Below, piece after piece: positions 33,563 through 42,749 of a DNA stretch of 64,000 nt (position 1 is its first letter; every line of letters starts with the position of its first letter). A program made the position numbers and the translations under genes. This stretch comes from PALSA-1196 sp036833805 (GTDB taxonomy: Bacteria > Pseudomonadota > Gammaproteobacteria > Steroidobacterales > Steroidobacteraceae), in the NCBI GenBank assembly GCA_036833805.1, contig DAITPA010000001.1:1-64000 (forward strand). Direction: 5' to 3'. The notes beneath the pieces are model-generated. The model searched no databases. It saw only the letters and a list, made by a program, of their open reading frames with translations, and was not told the DNA's origin.

Positions 33563-33824
33563 GCTGCCTTGCGCGGTTGGGCGGCACTCTGCCGCATTGA
33601 AAGCTTAGCTTTGTCGCCGTGCGCGGCTAGTGCCTGTCGCTCAATTAAGCAAAATGCGCCGCTTCGACTGGGCCGGCTGTGATGCAAGTCTCACTCGAAC
33701 CCGCCGCAGCCGGCCGCCCATCGTGCATTGCACCATCGTTTCGGGCCGTTCAGTCGCGCCACGGGTACGTCCCTTGCTGTACTTTAGCGTGAGAATAACG
33801 CGATCATGTAATCGGGAGACACGC

Positions 33825-33947
33825 ATGCGAATGATGGAGCGACGACGATTCGGCGAGCGCGGCGCAGCCGGCTGGGTTCTGCTATGGCTGTTGGGCATTC
33901 CCATTCCGATCTTGCTCGTCCTGTTCCTGCTGCGCGGCTGCACCTAA
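33825..33947 (+). CDS. 40-residue single-span membrane peptide
   Basis: MRMMERRRFGERGAAG is followed by one hydrophobic helix containing WLLGIPIPILL and the ending LLRGCT. The gene has a good Shine-Dalgarno (GGGAG, 6 bases before the ATG) and a stop before the downstream promoter region, so it looks like a genuine small gene. The basic N-terminus predicts an N-in orientation. The double IPI motif in the helix suggests a kinked span. It lies between the GGDEF gene (divergent) and the formate-tetrahydrofolate ligase gene. Function unknown. Confidence 0.6.
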   Translation: MRMMERRRFGERGAAGWVLLWLLGIPIPILLVLFLLRGCT

Positions 33948-34049
33948 CTTCTGAGCGCGCTCCGTACGGGCGTGCGGCGCGTCGCGGGCCTGCCGGATGC
34001 TATATTGCGATTCACCCAAATTCACGGGGGAATTTAAGGTGTTTCGCAA

Positions 34050-35720
34050 GTGAACAACATCGAAATCGCGCAGCGGGCGACCATGCGGCGAATCAGCGAG
34101 ATTGCCGTCGAGCGCTTGGGTATTCCCGAGGACTGCCTCGAAGCCTATGGCCGCTACAAGGCGAAGATCTCGCTTGAGTACCTGGCAAGCCTCGAGGAGC
34201 GCCCCGACGGGCGCCTGATCCTCGTCACCGCGATTTCCCCGACGCCCGCGGGCGAAGGCAAGACCACCATGACCGTGGGCCTTGGGGACGCCCTCAATCA
34301 CATTGGCAAGAAGGCAATGATCTGCCTGCGCGAGCCTGCGCTCGGGCCGGTATTCGGCATGAAGGGCGGAGCAGCCGGAGGGGGCTACTCCCAGGTGGTG
34401 CCGATGGAGGACATCAATCTGCATTTCACCGGCGACTTCTCGGCGATTGGGCTTGCGAACAACCTGTTGGCCGCGCTCATCGACAATCACATCTACCACG
34501 GCAATGAGCTCGCCTTCGACGTGCGGCGCATCGCCTGGCGGCGTGTCGTCGATCTGAATGATCGCGCGCTGCGTGCGCTTACGATTGGTCTTGGCGGTGC
34601 CGCGAACGGGTTCCCGCGCGAGGACGGCTTCGACATCGTGGTGGCTTCCGAGGTGATGGCAATTTTCTGCCTCGCCACAAGTCTTGCGGACCTGAAGGAA
34701 CGACTCGCGAGCATTGTCGTCGGCTATACGCGCGCGCAGCAGCCGATTTGCGCACGCCAGCTGCAGGCGCAAGGCGCGATGACCGTTCTCTTGCAGCAGG
34801 CGCTCGCTCCTAACCTTGTGCAGACGCTCGAGAACAATCCGGCACTCATTCACGGCGGGCCGTTCGCAAATATCGCCCACGGCTGTAACTCGGTCATGGC
34901 GACGCGCGCGGCGCTCAAGCTCGCCGACTACGTGGTCACCGAAGCGGGCTTCGGCGCCGATTTGGGTGCCGAGAAGTTTGTCGACATCAAGTGTCGTAAG
35001 GCCGGACTGCGTCCCGCGGCCGCGGTCATCGTCGCAACCGTCCGTGCTCTCAAATATCACGGCGGCGTGGAAATCGCCGCGATCGGCCAGGAGAATATTG
35101 CCGCCGTCGAAAAGGGCATCGCGAATCTCGAGCGGCACATCGAAAATATGCGCGACCGCTACGGTATATCCTGCGTGGTTGCGATCAATCACCGCGCCGA
35201 GGATACCGGCGCGGAGGTGCAAGCGGTCGTAAAGCGTACGGCAGATTTGGGCGTGAAGGTCATCCTGGCGCGGCATTTTGCGCAGGGCGGACGCGGCGCG
35301 GTTGACGTCGCGCACGAAGTCGTGCGCTTGTGCGACATCCCCAACAACTTCAAATTCGTATACGAGGAGAGCGCGTCGCTGTGGGAAAAAATGCACGCCA
35401 TTGCGACGCGCGTCTACGGGGCTGCCGACATCAGCGCCTCGAGCAGCGTGCGCGCGCGGATTAAGCAGCTGCAGGACGGCGGCTATGGGCACTATCCGGT
35501 GTGCGTGGCGAAGACGCAGTACTCCTTCTCAACCGACGCCACGGTGCGCGGCGCGCCGTCGGGCCATATCGTCAACATCCGCGAAGTGCGCCTCGCCGCC
35601 GGTGCGCAATTCGTCGTGATGATCTGCGGGGATATCATGACAATGCCGGGATTGCCGCGAGTGCCCTCGGCAAACGCGATTGATGTGGATGCGAACGGCA
35701 AAGTCGTTGGACTCTTCTAG
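34050..35720 (+). CDS. fhs: Formate-tetrahydrofolate ligase
   Basis: The protein has 556 residues, full length. It joins formate to tetrahydrofolate with ATP, giving 10-formyl-tetrahydrofolate for purine and one-carbon metabolism. Signatures include the nucleotide-binding [55 protein letters not shown] (positions about 92-130), and [14 protein letters not shown] near residue 270. The start is GTG at 34050, with AAGG 10 bases upstream, giving the conserved N-terminus MNNIEIAQ. It converges on hemJ with 5 bases between stops. Confidence 0.95.
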   Translation: MNNIEIAQRATMRRISEIAVERLGIPEDCLEAYGRYKAKISLEYLASLEERPDGRLILVTAISPTPAGEGKTTMTVGLGDALNHIGKKAMICLREPALGPVFGMKGGAAGGGYSQVVPMEDINLHFTGDFSAIGLANNLLAALIDNHIYHGNELAFDVRRIAWRRVVDLNDRALRALTIGLGGAANGFPREDGFDIVVASEVMAIFCLATSLADLKERLASIVVGYTRAQQPICARQLQAQGAMTVLLQQALAPNLVQTLENNPALIHGGPFANIAHGCNSVMATRAALKLADYVVTEAGFGADLGAEKFVDIKCRKAGLRPAAAVIVATVRALKYHGGVEIAAIGQENIAAVEKGIANLERHIENMRDRYGISCVVAINHRAEDTGAEVQAVVKRTADLGVKVILARHFAQGGRGAVDVAHEVVRLCDIPNNFKFVYEESASLWEKMHAIATRVYGAADISASSSVRARIKQLQDGGYGHYPVCVAKTQYSFSTDATVRGAPSGHIVNIREVRLAAGAQFVVMICGDIMTMPGLPRVPSANAIDVDANGKVVGLF

Positions 35721-35725
35721 CGCGC

Positions 35726-36148
35726 TCAGTGCAACCCGGGTTTGACGACGGCGAGGATGACGATGGCGAGGAGTAAGAGGCTCGGAACTTCGTTGAACCA
35801 GCGGAACCAGCGAGGCGAGTGGCTGTCGCGGCGTGCGCGCAGTGCGGTGATGAGACGGTAGCACCACAGATGGTAGCCAATGAGGAGCACGACGCACATG
35901 AGCTTCATTTGCAGCCATGGTTCGCGCAAGTAGGCAGGAGCCGCCAGAATCATGGCAATGCCAAAGCTCGCGGCAAGCAACGCGCCGATGCTCATGAGCA
36001 CGAACAGGCGTCGCTCCATGATGACAAAGCGCTCGATTCCCACGGGGTCCGTGGCGGCCGCGTGGTACACGAACAGCCGTGGCAGATAGAAAAGCCCGGC
36101 AAACCAGGTGACGACGAAAACGACGTGAAATGCCTTGAGCCAGAGCAT
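35726..36148 (-). CDS. hemJ: Protoporphyrinogen oxidase HemJ
   Basis: The protein has 140 residues with four membrane helices. The first carries the conserved His and the pattern KAFHVVFVVTWFAGLFYLPRLFVYH, and the second carries ERRLFVLMSIGA. A Lys in QMKLMCVVLLIGYH is also typical. HemJ oxidises protoporphyrinogen IX to protoporphyrin IX in haem synthesis and replaces HemG or HemY in many proteobacteria. It converges on fhs and diverges from the unknown gene at 36213. Confidence 0.88.
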   Translation of the reverse strand: MLWLKAFHVVFVVTWFAGLFYLPRLFVYHAAATDPVGIERFVIMERRLFVLMSIGALLAASFGIAMILAAPAYLREPWLQMKLMCVVLLIGYHLWCYRLITALRARRDSHSPRWFRWFNEVPSLLLLAIVILAVVKPGLH

Positions 36149-36212
36149 GGGTTGCTAGCCTACAGGGCGCGGGCCGTGGCGGGAATGCACGCCTCCGCCG
36201 GCGGGGACTGAC

Positions 36213-37151
36213 ATGCCGATCTGCGAGGCTGATCCATGGAGGAAGCAGTACTTTAAGGATGTCGCCTGCCCCGACGATGTGCGCATTCCCACCGAGGATT
36301 TTGATGCCTACGAATGGAATCCGAAGCATCGCTGGGTCTATAACAAGCTTTTGATTGCAGAGTCTCAGGGCCTCGCCTGTGCGCCGCACGGCGTCGTGCC
36401 GCGCAGCTTTCCGGTATTCAGCAAACCGCTCATCAATCTGCGCGGTATGGGTGCGGGCAGTCGCGTACTCGCGAGCCTTGCCGAGTACGCACGGCACGAA
36501 ACCGGCGGGCACTTCTGGATGACGCTCCTTGAAGGTGAGCACGTGAGTTCGGATATCGCGATCGAGCGCGGCGCGGCAGTCTGGTTTCGGCACTCGCGGG
36601 GCATTCCCTCCGGCAAAGGCACGTTTGACTATTGGACCGTCGAGGCCGCGCCGCGCGCCGCTCTTGAGCGCTATTGCGGCGCCTGGATAGCCCAGCATCT
36701 CGGCGGCTATACCGGCATGGTTAACCTTGAAACCATTGACGGCCGCATCATCGAGGTGCATCTCAGATTCTCCGACCAATGGCCGGACTTGTACGGCGCT
36801 GACTGGCTTGCGGCCATGGTGCGCTTGTACGCCCGCGGCGAATGGGTTTTCGATGCGCGCAAAGTGCGCACCGGCTACAGCGTTGTGCTCTTTGGGCCGC
36901 ACGGCATGCAGTACCGCTTCCCGCCCGCGGAGCGCATCCGCGCATTGACAGCAACTGCGGGCGTGACCAGCATTCAGCTGACTTTTCACGAGCATCGTGC
37001 CGCCGATTCGCACTCGATGCCGCCGGGCGGCTTTCGCTTGGCCGTCGTGAACAGTTGGGACCTCGAAGCGGGCCGCCAAGTGCGTGCGCAGCTTGCTGCG
37101 TTGTTTGGGTTTGCTGCCCCATCTGTCGCAAGGTTGAAGGATCGCTCGTGA
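36213..37151 (+). CDS. Unknown protein with ATP-grasp-like C-terminal motif
   Basis: The protein has 312 residues, cytoplasmic, without signal or membrane segments. Around residues 168-195 the sequence GGYTGMVNLETIDGRIIEVHLRF followed by SDQWPDLYG resembles the metal-binding Glu/Asn strand of ATP-grasp ligases. The N-terminal part (WNPKHRWVYNKLLIAESQG) could be the nucleotide-binding half. I cannot assign a reaction. The ATG at 36213 has GGGGA 6 bases upstream. Its stop overlaps the start of the acyltransferase gene (GTGA), so the two are translationally coupled and probably serve one pathway in envelope lipid or glycoconjugate synthesis. Confidence 0.55.
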   Translation: MPICEADPWRKQYFKDVACPDDVRIPTEDFDAYEWNPKHRWVYNKLLIAESQGLACAPHGVVPRSFPVFSKPLINLRGMGAGSRVLASLAEYARHETGGHFWMTLLEGEHVSSDIAIERGAAVWFRHSRGIPSGKGTFDYWTVEAAPRAALERYCGAWIAQHLGGYTGMVNLETIDGRIIEVHLRFSDQWPDLYGADWLAAMVRLYARGEWVFDARKVRTGYSVVLFGPHGMQYRFPPAERIRALTATAGVTSIQLTFHEHRAADSHSMPPGGFRLAVVNSWDLEAGRQVRAQLAALFGFAAPSVARLKDRS

Positions 37152-38080
37152 TCCCGCTGCGTTTCTTGGCTCCACGTTATTGGCTGACGTGGCTTGCGAT
37201 CGGCATTCTGCGCACGCTCGAGCGGCTGCCGTACCCGCAGCTGGTGCGCGCCGGGCGCGCACTGGGAAGATTGGCGCGCCGCTTGCCGCTTAACTACATC
37301 AAGGTCGCGCGCTGCAATATGCGATTGTGCCTGCCGGAGCTCACGGACGCCGCGCGCGAGCAGCTCCTCGACCGGCATTTCGAAGCCTTGGGTGTCACGA
37401 TGTGCGAGTCGGCAATGAGCTGGTGGAGCTGCGACGCGCGCATTGCCAAGTTATCGCGCATCGAGGGAGTGGAGCATCTTGAGCAGGCGCTCGCGGCGGG
37501 CCGCGGCGCGATCATATTGACGGCGCATTTTACCACCCTCGAGATCGGCGCACGCATCCTCAATACCACTGGTATTCCAATGAACGTGCTGTACCGTCCG
37601 CCAAAGAACCAGCTGCTCGCGCACGTCGCCAATACCAATCGCCGCAGCTTTGCGCGCGGTGAGATGGACCGCACCATCGAGCGTGACGACATCCGCGGCA
37701 TGGTGCGCGCGCTGCGCCGCAACGCCTGCGTGTGGTACGCGCCTGACCAGAGCTATCGCAACAAGGGCGCTGAGATGGTGCCGTTCTTTGGCATTCCGGC
37801 GGCGACCAATGTCGCAACATCTCGCCTGGCGCAGCTCACTGGCGCGGCAGTGCTGTTTTATTCGCATGAGCGTCTGGCGGACGCCAAGGGCTACCGCGTG
37901 GTGATCGGGCCCGTTCTCGCGGATTATCCAAGCGGCAGCACGCAGCTCGACGCGCTGCGCTTCAATCACTTCATTGAAGAACAGGTGCGCCGCATACCCG
38001 AGCAGTATTGGTGGATCCATCGGCGCTTTAAGGGTCTAACGCCTGACTATCCGAACTACTACGGCGATGCGGCGCGCTAA
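37148..38080 (+). CDS. LpxL/HtrB-family lipid A acyltransferase
   Basis: The protein has 310 residues. An N-terminal membrane anchor (LAPRYWLTWLAIGILRTL) is followed by the acyltransferase domain with the HX4E motif H127-F-T-T-L-E132, the ALRRNACVWYAPDQSYRNKGAEMVPFFG block and the YWWIHRRFKG ending typical of late acyltransferases. It should transfer a secondary acyl chain onto a lipid A precursor at the inner membrane. The start is GTG at 37148 within the stop of the preceding gene. That coupling sets it apart from the usual solitary lpxL genes. Confidence 0.85.
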   Translation: MIPLRFLAPRYWLTWLAIGILRTLERLPYPQLVRAGRALGRLARRLPLNYIKVARCNMRLCLPELTDAAREQLLDRHFEALGVTMCESAMSWWSCDARIAKLSRIEGVEHLEQALAAGRGAIILTAHFTTLEIGARILNTTGIPMNVLYRPPKNQLLAHVANTNRRSFARGEMDRTIERDDIRGMVRALRRNACVWYAPDQSYRNKGAEMVPFFGIPAATNVATSRLAQLTGAAVLFYSHERLADAKGYRVVIGPVLADYPSGSTQLDALRFNHFIEEQVRRIPEQYWWIHRRFKGLTPDYPNYYGDAAR

Positions 38081-38087
38081 CGCCTTG

Positions 38088-38459
38088 CTACTTCAAGGTC
38101 TTTAGGGTCGGAACGATCTCCGCGCGGCCGAACACTTCCACCGAGAGGCTGAAGCTGCGCTGTTCCGAGGGCTGCAGTGCTCCCACGCCCACTACCTGAC
38201 GCGTCACCTCAAGGCCCTGGTTGTCGCGGATCACCAGCACCACGGAATATTCCCACGCGGGTCCATCCGCCGGGTGCCGAATGGTCCCCTCGACGCGCAG
38301 CGGCGAGCTGCTCGGCACCGCACGCCGCGCGGCATCGACGGAGTCGAATCGCAGGTGGTGGCGGCAGCCGGGGCAGACGCTTGCGCTATCGAGGATCGTC
38401 GCCTTGCAATGTGGACAAAGGCGGCTTTTTCCCGGAGTCGCGGCACGCGCCGAGCTCAT
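38088..38459 (-). CDS. Zinc-ribbon protein
   Basis: The protein has 123 residues. A short disordered N-terminus leads into a zinc ribbon (CPHC, 11 residues, CPGC) and then an unknown beta-rich domain (EYSVVLVIRDNQGLEVTRQVVGV) that may resemble an immunoglobulin-like fold. It overlaps the bactofilin gene by 4 bases, so it is co-expressed with it and is probably a partner protein. No enzymatic motif is present. Confidence 0.65.
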   Translation of the reverse strand: MSSARAATPGKSRLCPHCKATILDSASVCPGCRHHLRFDSVDAARRAVPSSSPLRVEGTIRHPADGPAWEYSVVLVIRDNQGLEVTRQVVGVGALQPSEQRSFSLSVEVFGRAEIVPTLKTLK

Positions 38460-38962
38460 GAAAAGGCGCTATCGACCTTTCCGGTGACCGACTTTGCGCC
38501 CTTCTCCTTCTCTTCCCAACCGAATTCCACCTGACCGCGCATTCTGGATCCGGCCGAGACGATCAAGGATCCCGCTTTGACATCACCGGCGACCACGCCG
38601 GTTGCCAGGAGCTCGACGCGCGCGGCCGCTTCGATGTTGCCGTGCAATTCGCCGCCTACGACCACGGTGTTGGCGCGCACCTGCCCGGTGAGCCGCGCAC
38701 CTGGATCGATCGTTAAATTGCCGTGGACGTGTACGTCGCCCTTGAATGAGCCGGCGATGCGAACGTGACCTGCACCCTCAATCTTGCCTTCGATCTGTAG
38801 ATCCGAGGCGATGAGCGATTCTTTGGCGTTGGCGTCTACGCGTTCGGGCATGCGCCGCGGCAGGTCCTGATTCAAAGGCGTAATTGTCGACATATCCGCT
38901 GGTCTCGTAACGGGTTCTTTGGTAGGCGGCAGGGCCGCATTCGGTTCTTTCCATAGCGCCAT
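38456..38962 (-). CDS. Bactofilin (polymer-forming cytoskeletal protein)
   Basis: The protein has 168 residues. A disordered Pro-rich N-terminus precedes a right-handed beta-helix core of about 110 residues with the repeating pattern of bactofilins (LIASDLQIEGKIEG, VRIAGSFKGDVHVHGNLTIDPGARLTG, AARVELLATGVVAGDV). Bactofilins polymerise without nucleotides on the inner membrane and position cell-wall, stalk or motility proteins. A GAGGAA Shine-Dalgarno and a good promoter (39001-39028) precede it. The C-terminal tail GWEEKEKGAK may be a membrane or partner contact. Confidence 0.88.
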   Translation of the reverse strand: MALWKEPNAALPPTKEPVTRPADMSTITPLNQDLPRRMPERVDANAKESLIASDLQIEGKIEGAGHVRIAGSFKGDVHVHGNLTIDPGARLTGQVRANTVVVGGELHGNIEAAARVELLATGVVAGDVKAGSLIVSAGSRMRGQVEFGWEEKEKGAKSVTGKVDSAFS

Positions 38963-39436
38963 GGTGATTCCTCATTTTCGACAGATTTAGCGGGACGACA
39001 TATATACCGGGATGCGGGTCGAGTTCAAACCCACGCCGTCTCACTCGGACCATAAGGGCGATCCTGGTACGAACGAAACGGTCGGCGCGCGCGCTCTTAA
39101 TCGGCCATTGAGGCGATCGCGTAGGGACTTGGCTCGATAGATGAACCCGGGGATCTGCTGCGCATGCCATGGCTGTTGTGCAAGAACGACAAAGAGGAAG
39201 CTTCGCTGCCGACCGCGGTTTTGTCCAAATTTAAGCGCTGACCATCCATGCGCGAAGCCAGGCTTACGGTGATGTTGCTCACAGGATGCGCAGTGCTTGC
39301 CTGGAAGAGGCTTCTGCGACCGATGCTCCGGCATGCCGGCCGAATCCACGGGCGCCTGGACAGGAAGCCGCGGACGCGCCGCTCGCGGTCACGCTTGAGA
39401 CAGGCACGCAGCTAAGCCGCGGCACGGAGGGTCGAG
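38963..39436. other. Intergenic region upstream of bactofilin
   Basis: These 474 bases hold the bactofilin promoter near the left edge and the ribosome site for the ROK kinase gene at the right edge. I found no convincing gene between them: the open frames there are short, Arg/Pro-rich and without start signals. No repeat or RNA structure stands out. Confidence 0.5.
39001..39028 (-). promoter_or_regulatory. Sigma-70-type promoter of bactofilin operon
   Basis: On the minus strand TTGAAC (39028-39023) is followed after 16 bases by TATATA (39006-39001), close to the -35 and -10 consensus. Transcription would begin near 38994, giving a leader of about 30 bases that contains the GAGGAA ribosome site. 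Confidence 0.6.
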
Positions 39437-40141
39437 TTGCGCCAGAATCCCTCTCCCATGGGGACCCAAGCGCGCCGGCCTCGAAAAGTACTCGTCCTGG
39501 ATGTCGGGGGCACGCACGTCAAAATGCGCGCGAGCGGCCAGAGTGCCGGCCGCCAGTTTGACTCCGGCCCGGCGCTCACGGCTGAGCAGATGGTTGAGAA
39601 AGTGCAGGCGCTCAGCCGCGGTTGGCGCTATGACGCGATATCGATCGGATACCCCGGTGTCGTGCTGCACGGAAAGCCCGTTGTCGAGCCGCATAACCTC
39701 GGTTGCGGCTGGGTGGGATTCGATTATGAAAAGGCTTTCGGCAAGCCGGTGCGCATGATCAATGACGCGGCGCTGCAGGCGATCGGCAGTTACAAACGGG
39801 GTCGCATGCTGTTCCTGGGATTAGGTACGGGGCTCGGATCGGCGCTCATCGTCGACGGCGTCATCGCGCCCACCGAACTTGCGCACCTGCCCTACAAGCG
39901 CGGCCGCAGCTATGAAGGCTACGTCGGTGAGCGCGCTCGCAAGCGTCTGGGAACGAAGAAGTGGCGCAAGGCCGTCGACGACGTGGTCGAACGCTTGAGC
40001 GCGGCGCTCGAAGTGGACGACGTCGTGATCGGTGGAGGCAACGCGCGCCGTCTGCAGCGGCTGCCAAAGAACGCGCGCCGTGTGTCCAACAGCAAGGCGT
40101 TCATCGGCGGCTTGCGCCTCTGGCAGACGCCGATCACCTAA
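39437..40141 (+). CDS. ROK-family sugar kinase (polyphosphate-glucokinase-like)
   Basis: The protein has 234 residues with an actin-like ATPase fold. The phosphate-1 motif is VLVLDVGGTHVKM, the catalytic Asp region is MINDAALQAIGSY and the phosphate-2 motif is LFLGLGTGLGSALIVDG. The zinc-finger motif of NagC/Mlc repressors is absent and there is no DNA-binding domain, so it is an enzyme of the ROK group. Length and motifs resemble polyphosphate glucokinases, but phosphate donor and sugar are uncertain. The TTG at 39437 is chosen because GGAGG lies 6 bases upstream. An ATG at 39458 lacks such a site. Confidence 0.72.
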   Translation: MRQNPSPMGTQARRPRKVLVLDVGGTHVKMRASGQSAGRQFDSGPALTAEQMVEKVQALSRGWRYDAISIGYPGVVLHGKPVVEPHNLGCGWVGFDYEKAFGKPVRMINDAALQAIGSYKRGRMLFLGLGTGLGSALIVDGVIAPTELAHLPYKRGRSYEGYVGERARKRLGTKKWRKAVDDVVERLSAALEVDDVVIGGGNARRLQRLPKNARRVSNSKAFIGGLRLWQTPIT

Positions 40142-41784
40142 CGAAACAGCAGTACCGCCTTCTGCAGCGTCATCCACACGCCCCATCCGATCGGGATCCA
40201 GACCGCAAGCCAAGCGGCTGGGAGCAACCAGGCGTGGCGTTGCGAGTCGGCCTGGGAGGACAGCGCATCTGCAAGCGGCGCCCCTGATTTGAGCACGCTC
40301 TGCGGTGCTAATGCCGGATCGCTCGTCTTCATGTAGCGATCTTGCGCGACGGCGTGGACCCGCCAGTTGCAGATAAAGCCGATGGCGAGCAGGCCCGCCA
40401 GGATGTACATCGTGACGCTATAGGCTTGCGCGCGCGGCACACCATGGGCGAGCTGATACTCGCGGATGTAGTTCACGAGCACCGGTCCTAAGATGCCAGC
40501 CGTTGACCAAGCCGTCAGCAGGCGGCCGTGGATCGCACCCACCATCTTAGTTCCGAACAGATCCGCCAGATACGCCGGCACTGTTGCAAAGCCGCCGCCA
40601 TACATGGACAGGATGACGCAGAAGGCGGCGACGAAAAGCGCGAGGTTGCCGTTGGCAGCCGACCACGGAATCGATGCGAAGAGTGCGATGCCGAGCAGAA
40701 AGAAAACCATGTAGGTTGGCTTGCGGCCCAGTCGATCCGAGAGCGAAGCCCAGAAGATTCGACCCGCGATGTTGAAGAGCGAAAGCAGGCCGGTAAAGCC
40801 CGCCGCAATCGCTGCGATCTTGCCGAGTTGCTCGGGCGTGAGATCAGCGAAGGCCAGCTGCACGCCAAGCAGTTTGCCCCCAAAAACCTCCTGCAGGAGG
40901 GGCGAGGCCATGCCGAGAATGCCAATGCCGGCGGTGACGTTGAGGCACAAAACGCCCCACAGCAGCCAGAACTGCGGCGTGCGCCAGGCGACATCAAGGC
41001 TCACGTCGCGGTCCGTCAGCAAGGCGCGCTTCGCCGTTGACGGCTGCCATCCTCGCGGCTTCCAGTCCGCGGGCGGGAGGCGATAGCCGAACGCGCCACC
41101 CATCATGAACACGAAATAGATCGCCGCGAGTGTGAGAAAGGTCTGCCAGACACCCACTCCTGACGGGCTTGCGAAGAACTTCATCAGCCGATCAGCCAGC
41201 GGCGCGCCAATCATTGCGCCGCCGCCAAATCCCATGATCGCCATGCCGGTCGCCATGCCGCGCCGGTCCGGGAACCACTTGATGAGTGTCGATACAGGCG
41301 AAATGTAGCCCAACCCCAGGCCAATGCCGCCGATGACGCCGCACCCGAGCCACAGGATCCAGATCTGGTGAGCGATCACGCCGAACGCTCCGATCACAAG
41401 GCCGCCGCACCAGCACAGCGCCGCGACTACGCCACCCTTGCGCGGCCCGGAGCGCTCGAGCCAGCCACCCCACACTGCGGCCGCAGAGCCTAGGAACACG
41501 AAGAACAGAGTAAACGTCCATCCCAAAAGCGAGATCTTCCAGTCGCAGGTGGTGACCGTGAGCTGGCCGAAGAACCCCAAATCCTCAGGGCAGGAAACCG
41601 GCTTTGTGATGCCGACCGCCTTCGAAAGGGGCAGCCAGAAGACGGAGAACCCATAGGCCATGCCGATGCATAGATGGATCGCGAGCGCTGCTGGCGGCAC
41701 GAGCCAACGGCTAAAACCGGGCTTGGCGATGGTGCGCTCGCGTGCCAGCAGTCCGGACGAGGTTGTAGTGCTTGCTGCAGACAT
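40138..41784 (-). CDS. OFA-family MFS transporter
   Basis: The protein has 548 residues with 12 membrane helices. The N-terminal signature IHLCIGMAYGFSVFWLPLSKAVG, RRGMATGMAIMGFGGGAMIGAPLADRL and the C-terminal YGGGFATVPAYLADLFGTKMVGAIHGRLLTAW match the oxalate/formate antiporter (OFA) group. The insertion between helices 1 and 2 (CPEDLGFFGQLTVTTCDWK) is a known feature of one subgroup. The substrate may be a mono- or dicarboxylate; formate would fit the nearby fhs but this is only suggestive. It converges on the ROK kinase with 4 bases overlap. Confidence 0.82.
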   Translation of the reverse strand: MSAASTTTSSGLLARERTIAKPGFSRWLVPPAALAIHLCIGMAYGFSVFWLPLSKAVGITKPVSCPEDLGFFGQLTVTTCDWKISLLGWTFTLFFVFLGSAAAVWGGWLERSGPRKGGVVAALCWCGGLVIGAFGVIAHQIWILWLGCGVIGGIGLGLGYISPVSTLIKWFPDRRGMATGMAIMGFGGGAMIGAPLADRLMKFFASPSGVGVWQTFLTLAAIYFVFMMGGAFGYRLPPADWKPRGWQPSTAKRALLTDRDVSLDVAWRTPQFWLLWGVLCLNVTAGIGILGMASPLLQEVFGGKLLGVQLAFADLTPEQLGKIAAIAAGFTGLLSLFNIAGRIFWASLSDRLGRKPTYMVFFLLGIALFASIPWSAANGNLALFVAAFCVILSMYGGGFATVPAYLADLFGTKMVGAIHGRLLTAWSTAGILGPVLVNYIREYQLAHGVPRAQAYSVTMYILAGLLAIGFICNWRVHAVAQDRYMKTSDPALAPQSVLKSGAPLADALSSQADSQRHAWLLPAAWLAVWIPIGWGVWMTLQKAVLLFR

Positions 41785-41836
41785 TACTATTTTCCCCCCT
41801 CGGGGTTCCTAATATGCACAGTCCATTATGTTTCGG

Positions 41837-42724
41837 CTACCGCACCGAGTACGGTTCAGCAGCGGAGCGCGTCGCGGCGAACACCTGGGTCCACAATATG
41901 GCAGATGGGTTGTGCGGATTGACCGCATAGGCGACGCCCATGTCGACAAAGCGCGGATCCATCAGATTCTCGCAATGCGCCGGGCTTTGCAGCCAGCCTT
42001 CTACCGCCTCTTCGGGGGTCGCAACGCCCGCGGCAATGTTCTCTCCGACGACGCGCCACGAGTAACCGGCGCGCGTGACGCGCGACGCGGGCGTGCTGCC
42101 GTCCGGGCCCCGGTGATCGAAGTAGTCGCGAGTCGCCATGTCGAGCGAATGCGCAAGAGCGGCGTCCGCGAGCGCGGCGGAGAGCTTTAGCGGGACCGTA
42201 GCATTGAACGCTCTACCCCCGCACCGACGCGACTGCGCGCGCGCCCGGTTTACGAGCTCGAGCACACGTGTGCTTATGGCGGGTGCATCCGCGGGCGGCG
42301 GTGTCAAGAGCGGTGTCGCAAGCACAATCCACGTATCCGCACCGCGGCGTGCGACGCCAATCTCCCGCAGCATCGGCTCACTGATCTGCGCACAAAAATG
42401 CTGCTCGATAAGGCGCGCCGCGGCGAGTTCGCCGCCCGACGTCGCGATATGAATCGAAGCCGTCTGCTCCGCGCTGTAGCCGGACGCGTTGAGCGCGGCG
42501 TGCAAATTGGCGCCATTTGCGACGCGGCGCGCCACCTCATCCAATTGACGCGCGAGCCGCAGGGGGCGCTTGCCAGCCGGCCGACCGCCACAGCCATGCA
42601 GCCGGATGGCGTTGATCGCATCCGGCAGCGCGGCATATGCCGAAACAGGACCCGCCGCGAAGATCGCAGCGAGACTGATCGCGCCAATGAAGCGCCAGAA
42701 CGGCGCGAGACAGAATACTGACAT
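41837..42724 (-). CDS. Secreted CAP-domain (SCP-like) protein
   Basis: The protein has 295 residues with a signal peptide (FIGAISLAAIFAAGPVSAYA). The C-terminal 130 residues form a CAP domain of the bacterial YkwD type (LELVNRARAQ, LAHSLDMATRDYFDHRGPDGSTPASRVTRAGYSW, GENIAAG, WLQSPAHCENLMDPRFVDMGVAY) with the usual His and Glu residues. The N-terminal part (about 30-150) is a second, diverged module with paired cysteines. Function of bacterial CAP proteins is poorly defined. It lies 25 bases downstream of asd on the same strand. Confidence 0.82.
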   Translation of the reverse strand: MSVFCLAPFWRFIGAISLAAIFAAGPVSAYAALPDAINAIRLHGCGGRPAGKRPLRLARQLDEVARRVANGANLHAALNASGYSAEQTASIHIATSGGELAAARLIEQHFCAQISEPMLREIGVARRGADTWIVLATPLLTPPPADAPAISTRVLELVNRARAQSRRCGGRAFNATVPLKLSAALADAALAHSLDMATRDYFDHRGPDGSTPASRVTRAGYSWRVVGENIAAGVATPEEAVEGWLQSPAHCENLMDPRFVDMGVAYAVNPHNPSAILWTQVFAATRSAAEPYSVR

Positions 42725-42749
42725 GCAGCGACCGCGCGCCTGGCGTCGC

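Noticed and set aside
33882..35492. A 536-codon minus-strand open frame opposite fhs
   Set aside because: Fully covered by the highly conserved formate-tetrahydrofolate ligase gene; the protein has no recognisable motif.
35529..37262. A 577-codon minus-strand open frame across fhs, hemJ and the 36213 gene
   Set aside because: Spans three well-supported genes in other frames and has a random, Arg/Pro/His-rich composition.
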